Below are positions 35,115-43,182 of a stretch of DNA of 45,756 nucleotides, one piece after another (the first letter of the stretch is position 1; each line of letters starts with the position of its first letter). The notes below the pieces were generated by a model. The model was not told where the DNA came from. It saw only the letters and a list, made by a program, of their open reading frames with translations, and ran no database searches. Source of the stretch: Acidobacteriota bacterium. Its GTDB lineage: Bacteria; Acidobacteriota; Thermoanaerobaculia; Multivoradales; JAHEKO01. The stretch lies in NCBI GenBank assembly GCA_029263375.1, contig JAJCXP010000051.1:1-45756 (forward strand). The letters run 5' to 3'. The position numbers and the translations under genes were made by a program.

Positions 35115-35216
35115 GTCAGTCCTTCATGCGTTCCGTTCAACTCGAGCCGAGGGGCTCGGGACGGCGGTTCCTGGTTGGTTGCGGAATGTGGATGCTCTTG
35201 GAAGTGATGGCGAGCC

Positions 35217-35300
35217 TGGTGCGAAAGGGGGGACTCGAACCCCCACCCCTTGCGGGACTAGATCCTAAGTCTAGCGCGTCTGCCATTCCGCCACTTTCGC
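35217..35300 (-). tRNA. tRNA-Leu, anticodon UAG
   Basis: Reading the minus strand from 35300, the acceptor stem GCGAAAG pairs with CTTTCGC, followed by an encoded ACCA. The anticodon stem CTAGA/TCTAG encloses CTTAGGA, giving anticodon TAG (reads CUN leucine codons). The T arm GGGGG-TTCGAGT-CCCCC is intact, and the long variable arm (CCCGCAAGGGG) is the class II feature expected of leucine tRNAs. Confidence 0.95.
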
Positions 35301-35495
35301 CGATGATCCTTCGTGAGGTGGCCGGATCCCGGACCGGGCTCGCGGCTGGAATCGAGACTGGCAGAAAGGGCATGGAAGTTCAAGGAATGCGGGCGCTGCT
35401 CGGTTGTGGTCCGTAGCGGACCGGGAATGCGTTACCTCTCTAGTAGCTATGACGGAAAACACGTCCATCACCGTACCGTCAGGGGAGATAAACCG

Positions 35496-36146
35496 ATGAA
35501 GCTCGTTCCAGCGACACTCGTCAGCTTGATCTGCGTGGGATGGGCACCCACTGTCGGAGCGCAGGAGGCCGAATCGTCATCCGTAGCCGCAGAATCGACC
35601 GTCGGAGAGCGGCAGCTCTGGCGACAGGTGATGGTGGGACCAGGCGCGGTCCGTCCCACCTTTGGAGTAGGGGCGGTCAACGATGCCTTCGTGACCATAT
35701 CGGCCGCTGGCTTCAACAATGTCGGCGTCTTCGGCAACAGTATCTTCGGGCTCAACGCAGCGCGGGCCTGTCTGGCGACGCAGTGCACCGTGGTCGCCGA
35801 CCTGCCGGTGCCCCATGGGGCGACGATCGTGGGCTCAGAGATCGACGGTTGTGACTTGAACCCGAGCGGCGGGCAGCTCCGACTTCGCGTCCTGCGGGTC
35901 CCAGGCAACAACGAAAACATGCTCCCCTTGATCTTGAGCGAGTTCGACGCTGCATCAGGGTGCCAGTACACCTCGAACAGCCTCACGCCCCACCACCAGG
36001 TCGATCAGTACCTGGACAACTACTACGTGGAGATGTACTTCGAAGGCACCGACTCGTGGGAGTTCTTCCAGGCGGTGCGCGTCTACTACAGATCCGGAGG
36101 TGGAGAGGTCATTCCGACTGGCACCGAGCCCTCTCTGTTTCAGTAG
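35496..36146 (+). CDS. Secreted protein of unknown function
   Basis: 216 residues. A signal peptide (MKLVPATLVSLICVGWAPTVGAQ) ends near residue 23. The mature part contains an ISAAGFNNVGVFGNSIFGLN segment, then strands typical of a beta sandwich, with cysteines (ACLATQCTV, DGCDLNP, SGCQY) that could form disulphides. No family is recognised. The start is set by AGGGGAG eight bases before ATG 35496; earlier in-frame starts lack both this and a signal. Followed by a probable terminator hairpin, so it is likely a single-gene transcript. Confidence 0.7.
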   Translation: MKLVPATLVSLICVGWAPTVGAQEAESSSVAAESTVGERQLWRQVMVGPGAVRPTFGVGAVNDAFVTISAAGFNNVGVFGNSIFGLNAARACLATQCTVVADLPVPHGATIVGSEIDGCDLNPSGGQLRLRVLRVPGNNENMLPLILSEFDAASGCQYTSNSLTPHHQVDQYLDNYYVEMYFEGTDSWEFFQAVRVYYRSGGGEVIPTGTEPSLFQ

Positions 36147-36176
36147 CCGAGCCTGGATGGAGATGTCATCGAACAG

Positions 36177-36209
36177 ATCGCCGGCGGAGGCATTCGTCTC
36201 CGGCGATTT
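36177..36209 (+). terminator. Probable intrinsic terminator after the secreted protein gene
   Basis: ATCGCC and GGAG pair with CTCC and GGCGAT, a 10-base-pair stem with a 3-base bulge and an 8-base loop (GCATTCGT), followed by TTT. The T-run is short, so efficiency is uncertain. Confidence 0.5.
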
Positions 36210-36313
36210 GACAGAGGCCCGGAAACAGGGCTAACTTCCAGATAACCAGCCAAGACGCTACGCAATCGGGCACCAAGGGGGATCGGAGCATTCTGGGTAC
36301 GAGATACGGGACC

Positions 36314-37789
36314 TTGCGACGACGCCAGACGATAGGCGCCCTGTTGGCGACGGCGTTGGTGCTTCCCCAGCCGTTGATTCCTGCGACCATCACCGTCGAC
36401 GGCGGTTGCTCGCTCGCGGACGCGATCACGGCAGCGAATCAGGACGCGCCAGCCGGCGGCTGCCCGGCAGGAGCTGGGGCGGACGTGCTCGTGCTCACGG
36501 GCGACGTGACGCTCACCACAGCCCTACCCCAGGTCACCGACGAGATCTTCCTCGAGGGGAACGGCTTCACGATCGGGCGCGATCCGGGCGCCCCCGGGTT
36601 CCGCATCCTGGACCTGCAGGTCGCCGGCGACGTCGCCCTACGGGACGTGACGCTCACGAACGGCTCGGTGGACGGGCGCGGTGGCGGCATCCTGAACGAC
36701 GCGAGCCGGCTGACCCTGCTCGGAACGCGCGTCGTCGGCAACGAAGCCACGAGCGACGGAGGTGGCATCAGGAGTAACTCCAACGCGAGGGCTCTGTTCA
36801 TGGAGAGCTCGACCGTGGCCTACAACACCTCCGGCTACAACGGAGGCGGCCTCCACGCACACGGAGTGAACGTGATCTCGGGCTCGACGTTCTCGGGGAA
36901 TAGTGACGTGGGTTTTTTCGGCGGCGGCGCGATCACGACCGACAGAAACACCCGGATAACCCTGGTCAATTCCACCATCTCGAACAACGACTCGCAGCGA
37001 ACCGGCGGCATCAACATCAATCCCTCGTACAGCGATCTGTTGACACTGGTGTCGAGCACCCTGGTCGGTAACTCGGGCGCACAAGCCGGCGGCGTGCAGG
37101 TCTACGACGGCTGGCTCCAGCCCTCAGGCAGGATCTTCGACGCGGTGATCGCGGACAACGTCCCTCTGAACTGCAAGGGCGTGTTCAGGCCCCAGTTCGG
37201 CGGCAGCTTCGACGACGACGGCACCTGCGACGGAGCGTCGCTAGCCACCCCGGAGATCGACTTCGACCGCGACCTCGCGAACAACGGCGGTCCGACCCTG
37301 ACCCATGCGCCGCTGGCGGGCGGCGTTCTGGTCGATGCGGGCGGTGCTTGCGATCTGGCGACCGACCAGCGCGGCTTCGGACGTGATCTGCCTTGCGACA
37401 GCGGCGCCGTCGAGCTCGGCGGGGCGCCGGTCGGCGGCTCGCTCGCGGACCTTCGAGGACTCACCGTCACCTGCGACAACGTCAGCTCGAGCGCTCGCGT
37501 GACGTTCCCGCTCGGAGCCGGCGTCAACAGCTGGGACTGCGAGGCTCAGGGCCTGGTCGTCGGCACCGGCGACACGATCAAGCAGACCGTCGTGGGCGGC
37601 GCCATCGACGGCGCCGGGGGCTCGGTGATCGGTCTCGCCGCAAGCGACGTCATCTGTCGCAACGAGGTCACGGGCCAGACGGTGGCTATCGATCTGAGCA
37701 CCGGTCCCGGCTGGGACTGCGTCGCGGACGGGCTGGTCGTCAGCACCGGCGACCGGATTCGGATGATCTCGACCGGAGTGGTGCCTTGA
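36314..37789 (+). CDS. Secreted parallel beta-helix protein with C-terminal double WDC module, copy A
   Basis: 491 residues. A signal-like N-terminus (LRRRQTIGALLATALVL) is followed by a DGGCSLADAITAAN block and a series of parallel beta-helix turns (NGSVDGRGGGILNDAS, SGSTFSGNSD, NSTISNND). The end of the helix has DLANNGGPTLTHA and DAGGACDLATDQRGFGR, as in choice-of-anchor Q and polymorphic outer-membrane-like proteins. The last 110 residues hold two copies of a small module, each with Cys, a T-G-Q or similar turn, W-D-C and GLVV-x-TGD-x-I. Starts with TTG 36314. Its stop overlaps the TTG start of copy B (TTGA). Function is unknown; surface adhesion or polysaccharide contact is possible. Confidence 0.75.
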   Translation: MRRRQTIGALLATALVLPQPLIPATITVDGGCSLADAITAANQDAPAGGCPAGAGADVLVLTGDVTLTTALPQVTDEIFLEGNGFTIGRDPGAPGFRILDLQVAGDVALRDVTLTNGSVDGRGGGILNDASRLTLLGTRVVGNEATSDGGGIRSNSNARALFMESSTVAYNTSGYNGGGLHAHGVNVISGSTFSGNSDVGFFGGGAITTDRNTRITLVNSTISNNDSQRTGGININPSYSDLLTLVSSTLVGNSGAQAGGVQVYDGWLQPSGRIFDAVIADNVPLNCKGVFRPQFGGSFDDDGTCDGASLATPEIDFDRDLANNGGPTLTHAPLAGGVLVDAGGACDLATDQRGFGRDLPCDSGAVELGGAPVGGSLADLRGLTVTCDNVSSSARVTFPLGAGVNSWDCEAQGLVVGTGDTIKQTVVGGAIDGAGGSVIGLAASDVICRNEVTGQTVAIDLSTGPGWDCVADGLVVSTGDRIRMISTGVVP

Positions 37790-39267
37790 GACGCGGCCTC
37801 CATGCGCTGTTGATCGGGTTCCTCATCGCCGGTCAGCCGCTGAGCCCGGCGACCATCGCGGTGGGCGGCGGCTGCACCCTGGCCGACGCGATTACCGCGG
37901 CGAACACGGATGTCGCGGTTGGTGGCTGTTCTGCCGGCGCAGGCGTCGACGTGATCGAGCTCACCACGGACGTATCGTTGACCACCGAGCTGCCCCAGGT
38001 GACCTCCGGCATCGCGCTCGAGGGCAACGAGTTCGCCATCTCGCGAGCGCCCGGCGCACCCGACTTCCGGATCCTCGATCTGCGGGTCGACGGCGCCGTG
38101 GCGCTCCGCAACGTCACGATCAGCAACGGCTCGACCACCACGAGCGGTGGCGGCATCTACAACGACGCGACCGTGCTCTCGTTGACCAACGCCCGGATCA
38201 CGGACAACCAGGCGACCGTGTACGGCGGCGGCATCATGGCCGGAGATCAGTCCGAGCTGATCTGGATGTCCGGCTCGACCGTGTCCGGCAACCAGGCGGG
38301 CAACGCCGGCGGCGGCCTCTACCAGGGCTGGGGCGTCGAGACCAGGATCAGCGGCTCGACTCTCTCCGGCAACAGCGCGGGCTACGTCGGCGGAGCCGTC
38401 CTCCAGGGCGAGTACTCGTATCTCAACATGACCAACAGCACGGTGTCCGGCAACTCGGCGCAGGACGCCGGCGGCGGGATCTACGCCACCTTCTTCTCGT
38501 ACCAGACCAACCTCTTCAACAGCACTGTGATCGGCAACTCCGCAGCCGCGGGCGGTGGAGTCGTATTCGATGTCGCGCTCTACCACACCGACGACGGGGT
38601 GCTCGCGGACACGGTGATGGTCGCGAACGCCGGAGGAAACTGCCTGGCGGTCTCAGACTTCGTGGACGTGCACGACCTCGGCGGCAACTTCGACGACGAC
38701 GGCAGCTGCGTCGGAGCCTCGCCCGCGGCGGCGGGGGTCGACATCGACGCGACACTGGCCGACAACGGCGGCCCCACGTCGACGCACGCGGTAATGCCAG
38801 GCAGCGTGCTGATCGACGCCGGCGGTCCCTGCGGCTTCGAGAATGACCAGCGCGCGCTGCCCCGGGATCCGATCTGCGACAGCGGCGCCGTCGAGTTCGA
38901 CCCCGCTCCTGTCGGCGGGACTCTCACCGGCGCCCTTGGGGTGAGCGCCATCTGCACCGACACGACCACCGGTCAGAGCGTCAGCTTTCCGCTCAGCGGT
39001 GGTGCCACCAGCTGGGACTGTGAGTCCGAGGGGTTGGCCGTCAATCCCGGGAACACGATCAAGCAGGACATCCGGGGCAGTGTCATCAACGGCACCGCCG
39101 GCTCAATCGTCGGTCTCATCCCCGAGCGTGCCTCCTGCCGCAACACCACGACCGGACAGCGGGTGGACCTGAGCCTCAGCTCCCCGAGCTGGGACTGCGT
39201 GGAGGCGGGACTCTCGGTCACGGCCGGGGATCGAGTGCGGGTCATCACGTGGGGCGCGGTCCCCTGA
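37786..39267 (+). CDS. Secreted parallel beta-helix protein with C-terminal double WDC module, copy B
   Basis: 493 residues and clearly paralogous to the gene just upstream over the full length: signal LRRGLHALLIGFLIAG, GGCTLADAITAAN, repeated SGSTVSGNQ/NSTVSGNS turns, DNGGPTSTHAVMPGSVLIDA, and two terminal modules (ICTDTTTGQSVSFPL with SWDCESEGL; CRNTTTGQRVDLSL with SWDCVEAGL). It begins at TTG 37786, matching the TTG start of copy A; the TTGA overlap implies coupled translation of a tandem duplicate. A longer in-frame reading to 37393 only shadows copy A. Convergent with the VWA gene, 12 bases away. Confidence 0.75.
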   Translation: MRRGLHALLIGFLIAGQPLSPATIAVGGGCTLADAITAANTDVAVGGCSAGAGVDVIELTTDVSLTTELPQVTSGIALEGNEFAISRAPGAPDFRILDLRVDGAVALRNVTISNGSTTTSGGGIYNDATVLSLTNARITDNQATVYGGGIMAGDQSELIWMSGSTVSGNQAGNAGGGLYQGWGVETRISGSTLSGNSAGYVGGAVLQGEYSYLNMTNSTVSGNSAQDAGGGIYATFFSYQTNLFNSTVIGNSAAAGGGVVFDVALYHTDDGVLADTVMVANAGGNCLAVSDFVDVHDLGGNFDDDGSCVGASPAAAGVDIDATLADNGGPTSTHAVMPGSVLIDAGGPCGFENDQRALPRDPICDSGAVEFDPAPVGGTLTGALGVSAICTDTTTGQSVSFPLSGGATSWDCESEGLAVNPGNTIKQDIRGSVINGTAGSIVGLIPERASCRNTTTGQRVDLSLSSPSWDCVEAGLSVTAGDRVRVITWGAVP

Positions 39268-39279
39268 GTTCCAGCGCGG

Positions 39280-41073
39280 CTACTCGGGCGCGACCAGTTC
39301 CCTGACGAACGAGATCGTGCCTCCGAGCTCGTCGCGGAGGGCTACGGCGACAGTGTGCTCCCGAGACCGGTTCAGTTCCATCGCGACCTGCACCCGGTAG
39401 GTCCCTCGGCCCGCGCCCGGCGCAGCTTGGATGGGGATCGATTTCTGCCGAACGCTCGTACCGTGGCCAGCGCTGTCGAGCGCGGCGGCAAAGATCGTGA
39501 CCAGGCCCCGTAAGCCGCCCTCGTCCGGCAGGAGCACCAGCGAGCTGAGCGGCACCTGGACCTCGACGATCACCTTCCGCCCCTCGTGCCGGGTCGCCGT
39601 CACTCGCAGGCCGTGCGTATCGTCCTCGAAGCCATGGTAGAGGCTCGCCGAGATCCGATCCATTACCTGCTGATCGGGCGAGGTGCTCTCGTAGCTCTTG
39701 CGAAAGCGGGACTCGAGCCCCGGCCGGAGGACCTCGACCTGGAGCTTGTGGGACGCGCCGTCGATCGGATGACGGGAGGGGAAAGCCAGAATGTAGCGGG
39801 CCGCCTCGGCCTCGAGGAGTGCGCCGATCGCGGGCGTGGCATCGTTCGCGTTCAGGATCGCCCGGCCTCCGGTCTCTTCCGCCATGGTCACCAGGGTCTC
39901 CTGCCGGTTGTAGCGGCCCATGGACTCGGTTGCGAAGCTCGTTCGCGCGCCGTCGACGCTCGCCGCTCGACTCCCCTCCAGACCCGACGCCTGGAGGCTG
40001 TTCAGGGTCACGCGGCGCGAGTTGGCCGCCGCGGCCAGAGCGGTCCAGCGCTTGTGCGTGTTGAGCTGCTGCAACTCCGAGCGGGCCGTAATCGGGAAGC
40101 GTCTCGCGGGCGGGAACTGGGCGATGATGCTGCGACCGGACACGGTCCCGCGATTGAGGGCGGAGCCGTCGCAGAGCTCGATGGCGTAGTCCCAGACCTC
40201 CTGCCCGGCGACCAGCGGAACACCGTCGCTCACGTAAAGCAGGCTCTTGTGCCCCGGATAGGCCGCCAGGGAGACGACGAACTGGCCGAGCGCGCCGATG
40301 GCGGCTTCGATCTGACCGAAGGCCTGCTGGCCGTAGCCCCTGACAAATCCGGCCACGTCGCCTTCGCAGACCCGGTCGATGAACTCTTGACGGCCGATCC
40401 CGGGGAGATCGACGTAGCTCTCCAGCTGCACTTCGAGAAGCTGCTTCGCGTTGAACAGGACCCGCTCCTTCGCGACGCCCGCCATGACCGCCTGCGCGGC
40501 TCCGGAGAGGCGCTTCTCGAGTGCCCTGGCGATGCGCTGGTGGTCGCGGGTGAACGGCACCAGCACGTTGACCGACCCGGAGTACGAAGCGAGCATCACC
40601 TCCGTTCGCGGCGAGAGCTCCTTCTTGAGCGCCTCTCCCAGCCGCCGGAGCACGAGATGCCTGGAGCGCAGGTTCAGGCGGAGCTCGTCGAGGAAAATCA
40701 CCAGACGCGGGAAGTTCTCGGAGGTCCTCGGCAGGGTCTCGACGACGAACGAGCTCCCGGTCTCGCTCGAGCCGGACGGGCGATCCCCTGCACTCGATCC
40801 GCTCGGCCCGGCGAAGTGGGTGACCGTCACCAGCTCGCCGTCGTCGAAGACCTGGAAATCCGCGGCGGAGAGATCGAGCACCGGCCTACCGTCACCGTCC
40901 GTCACCAGTATGTCGATCTCGACCAGATCGACGGCGATGGTCTCGCTGAAGGACGTGTCCTGTGCGGATGCCGGTCGGGTCGCCCCGCCGGAGACCGATT
41001 GGACCAGCAGCAGGGCCAGAGCTCCGCGGGCCGCGCAGCGGGCCAGCCGTCGGATGCACGCGAGATTCGTCAA
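39280..41073 (-). CDS. Secreted VWFA-related protein (TIGR03436-like)
   Basis: 597 residues. N-terminal signal region (residues 1-37, hydrophobic ALALLLVQSVSG), then the family's lead block IAVDLVEIDILVTDGDGRPV, LSAADFQVFDDGE, and a VWA-like fold starting FPRLVIFLDELRLN. The metal-binding DxSxS triad of true VWA domains is not present here (DELRLN). A later SLLYVSDGVPL and GRAILNAND complete the fold, followed by a beta-sandwich. This family is expanded in acidobacteria; its function is unknown. Starts with TTG 41073; no upstream alternative is better. Divergent from the 189-residue gene across 243 bases. Confidence 0.83.
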   Translation of the reverse strand: MTNLACIRRLARCAARGALALLLVQSVSGGATRPASAQDTSFSETIAVDLVEIDILVTDGDGRPVLDLSAADFQVFDDGELVTVTHFAGPSGSSAGDRPSGSSETGSSFVVETLPRTSENFPRLVIFLDELRLNLRSRHLVLRRLGEALKKELSPRTEVMLASYSGSVNVLVPFTRDHQRIARALEKRLSGAAQAVMAGVAKERVLFNAKQLLEVQLESYVDLPGIGRQEFIDRVCEGDVAGFVRGYGQQAFGQIEAAIGALGQFVVSLAAYPGHKSLLYVSDGVPLVAGQEVWDYAIELCDGSALNRGTVSGRSIIAQFPPARRFPITARSELQQLNTHKRWTALAAAANSRRVTLNSLQASGLEGSRAASVDGARTSFATESMGRYNRQETLVTMAEETGGRAILNANDATPAIGALLEAEAARYILAFPSRHPIDGASHKLQVEVLRPGLESRFRKSYESTSPDQQVMDRISASLYHGFEDDTHGLRVTATRHEGRKVIVEVQVPLSSLVLLPDEGGLRGLVTIFAAALDSAGHGTSVRQKSIPIQAAPGAGRGTYRVQVAMELNRSREHTVAVALRDELGGTISFVRELVAPE

Positions 41074-41316
41074 CTCGAGTCGCCGTCCTCTCTGCCTCAG
41101 GGTCGCTGGGTTTGGACCCTATCAGTCGGTCCCGGATGCCTGACGAGCACAGCCTCGAGGCAATCGGCTTCGATCTCGGCAGCGAACCGGGGCGGGTGGC
41201 AGAAAGTTCAAGGAAAACGGCGCTCTCCAGCGGCTCATAGGAGGAGCGACGGATCGATCGCCGAACGTCCGGCACGATAGACTCCAGGTTCTGAGCTGGG
41301 ACACGATTCGGCGTCA
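41074..41316. other. Divergent intergenic region
   Basis: 243 bases between the VWA gene (minus) and the 189-residue gene (plus). Possible frames here do not resemble proteins and have no ribosome-binding sites. It probably holds both promoters. No repeats or operators were recognised. Confidence 0.35.
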
Positions 41317-41886
41317 ATGGAGGCGTGGGAACCCGAGTATCCGCTGCCTGATGCGACACTTCGAAATGCCTCGATCGACGCCGCGCGGTCGCTACCGATG
41401 ATCCGCTGCGACTACTTCGAGCTGGTTCTGCACCTCGGGGAACGCAACGAACGCCGGACCCTCCGATACAGCTATCGCACGGACCTACCTGCCGGAACCT
41501 TGGCGATCGTGACTTGTTCGCGCCGGTACCAGGATCGCGAGGGCAACGACCAGCTGTGGCTGATGGCCAGCGAACGCGTGTCCGTGGAGCCGACCGCGGA
41601 CGGTGATCTCAACGGTGGCGACGGGACGATCGACATCGATGTCGGCGACGCCGCGGGCCGCGTTCGATTTGATCAGCTGGGTGGGTTTTCGAAGGGCATC
41701 CGAGGCGAGGTCAGCGACCAGGTATGTCTCGAGTTGATCGTGGGTGGGCGTCAACGACTCGAGGCATTCGGGGCGGGGAACCGCAACCTGCGAGGCGCGA
41801 TGGTTACGGAGGAATCGCCGGTGCATGTCGTCGAAGTTTCCGACGCCGTCATCGCCCCGATCCGAGGCGAGCACAAGCCGACTTGA
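41317..41886 (+). CDS. Hypothetical cytoplasmic protein
   Basis: 189 residues without signal peptide or membrane segment, and no recognised family. Visible: an N-terminal stretch CDYFELVLHLGERNERRTLRY followed by regularly alternating beta strands, an acidic middle (DGDLNGGDGTIDIDVGDAAG) and a final VVEVSDAVIAP strand. The quoted strands are given only in part. Codon use looks like that of its neighbours, which supports a real gene. The ribosome-binding site is weak. It may be single-gene, as a gene remnant on the other strand begins 10 bases after its stop. Confidence 0.5.
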   Translation: MEAWEPEYPLPDATLRNASIDAARSLPMIRCDYFELVLHLGERNERRTLRYSYRTDLPAGTLAIVTCSRRYQDREGNDQLWLMASERVSVEPTADGDLNGGDGTIDIDVGDAAGRVRFDQLGGFSKGIRGEVSDQVCLELIVGGRQRLEAFGAGNRNLRGAMVTEESPVHVVEVSDAVIAPIRGEHKPT

Positions 41887-41895
41887 TCGCGGCGC

Positions 41896-42030
41896 TCAGT
41901 CGAGCTCGTTCTTGTAGATCGCCCCGCTCTTCATGATCACCCTGAGCGACTCGTCTGGATCGCCAGAATCGAGATGTCTTCGAACGGGTCGCCGTCGATC
42001 AGCACCAGGTCCGCCAGCCTCTTCGTCGAC
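41896..42030 (-). pseudogene. Remnant of an amidohydrolase C-terminus
   Basis: On the minus strand, KRLADLVLIDGDPFEDISIL is encoded up to about 42025, followed after a frame change by a D-x-SLRVIMKSGAIYKNELD ending with TGA at 41896-41898. The usual end of imidazolonepropionase-like amidohydrolases is GKLADLVLVDGDPL..DI..L.D...LRVVMKDGRIYKN, so the two halves match in different frames. Upstream of 42030 nothing resembles the rest of the enzyme. This is the frameshifted stump of a deleted gene. Confidence 0.65.
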
Positions 42031-42152
42031 TCTCTCCCGCAGCAGTGGGTGCCCGGGCGAAGGATCTCGCCCGGTCCGGCATCTACATCGGTGGAAGTTC
42101 CCGTCGAGACCTGCGGGTCCCTCTCACCGCTGGCACCCCTGGAGACCCGGAC

Positions 42153-43019
42153 ATGCTGCGAACTACGTTCTGGACGCTAACCTCGATTCTCGTCTTGAGC
42201 TTGACCCCCGCACACGGCGCTGACGTCGAGGGGTCGTCGTTCGACCGCCTGAAGGATCGCGGTCCTGGAATCCCCACCTCCCAGTTCGGCACGTACATCG
42301 AGAGCGGGCAGTGGATGCTCTATACGTTCCTCGAGTACGACAAGAACACGAGCGAAGAGTACTCGCCGGCCGAGCTCGGCGTTCTCGGCCTCGGCGCCGC
42401 TGGCGACCAGGAGTTCTTCGGCAGGTCGACCCAGGAGGAGGCCGTTCTCTTTCTCGGCTACGGGATCAACGACAAGCTGGCGTTCGAGCTCGAAGCCGAG
42501 GTCTACGCATCCGCCGAGCTCGAGAAGTCACCGCTCGATGCCTCCCCGGTTCCAGCTCGCCTCAGTGAGTCCGGCTTCGCCGGTGCGGAGGCCCAGCTGC
42601 GCTGGATGTGGCGCGAGGAGACCGCCAGGCGTCCGGCGATGTACAGCTTCTTCGAAGTCGAGTTCCCGTTCCAGAGCCGCAAGGTCCTGATCGGCACGCA
42701 GGACGCTGAGTACGCAATCGGCACCGGCTTCATCCGCGGCTACCGCTGGGGCACACTCAACGGCCGGATCTCGGTCGCCTACGACGGCGGAGACGGTGAG
42801 ATCGAGCCCGGCGAGTACGCCCTCGAGTACCTCAAGCGCCTCAACCAGCGCTGGCGTTTCGTCGCAACTCTCGAAGGCGAAGATGACGAGATCAGCCTGA
42901 TCGGTGAGGCGCAGGTGAAGCTGACTCCGAAGGCGATCCTGAAGCTGAACAGCGGCTTCGGCTTGACCGAGAAGGCGTCCGACTTCGCGCCCGAGGTGGG
43001 CCTTCTGATTACCTTCTGA
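42153..43019 (+). CDS. Outer-membrane beta-barrel-like protein
   Basis: 288 residues. Signal peptide MLRTTFWTLTSILVLSLTPA with cleavage likely after AHGA. The mature part alternates polar and aromatic/hydrophobic residues in long strands with acidic turns (EAEVYASAELEKSP, EGEDDEISLIGEAQVKLTP) and ends EVGLLITF with a terminal phenylalanine, the typical outer-membrane insertion signal. About 12 strands are plausible. Resembles uncharacterised transporter-like barrels; the cargo is unknown. ATG 42153 has GGAG nine bases upstream; earlier in-frame starts lack a signal sequence. A palindromic element follows the stop. Confidence 0.72.
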   Translation: MLRTTFWTLTSILVLSLTPAHGADVEGSSFDRLKDRGPGIPTSQFGTYIESGQWMLYTFLEYDKNTSEEYSPAELGVLGLGAAGDQEFFGRSTQEEAVLFLGYGINDKLAFELEAEVYASAELEKSPLDASPVPARLSESGFAGAEAQLRWMWREETARRPAMYSFFEVEFPFQSRKVLIGTQDAEYAIGTGFIRGYRWGTLNGRISVAYDGGDGEIEPGEYALEYLKRLNQRWRFVATLEGEDDEISLIGEAQVKLTPKAILKLNSGFGLTEKASDFAPEVGLLITF

Positions 43020-43023
43020 GCAT

Positions 43024-43085
43024 GAGCGCATTCCTCGGTCACTCCTCCGAGCCGGCGCGGCGCGGAACGACCGTCGAATGCGCTC
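43024..43085 (+). other. Structured region downstream of the beta-barrel gene
   Basis: Starting 5 bases after the stop, GAGCGCATTC (43024-43033) is the exact complement of GAATGCGCTC (43076-43085). Inside, CTCGG and CCGAG can form a nested hairpin. This gives a branched 62-base structure. There is no T-run, so it may be an mRNA 3'-end stabiliser or a binding palindrome rather than a terminator. A second small hairpin, GGGCT-GAAC-AGCCC, lies at 43134-43147. Confidence 0.45.
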
Positions 43086-43182
43086 TGGCAACTCGGTGAC
43101 GCTCGACGCTCCCGCCAGGACCACAGGGCCGTTGGGCTGAACAGCCCGTGACCGATAGCTACGCCCTTGCTAACCTCGGAAG

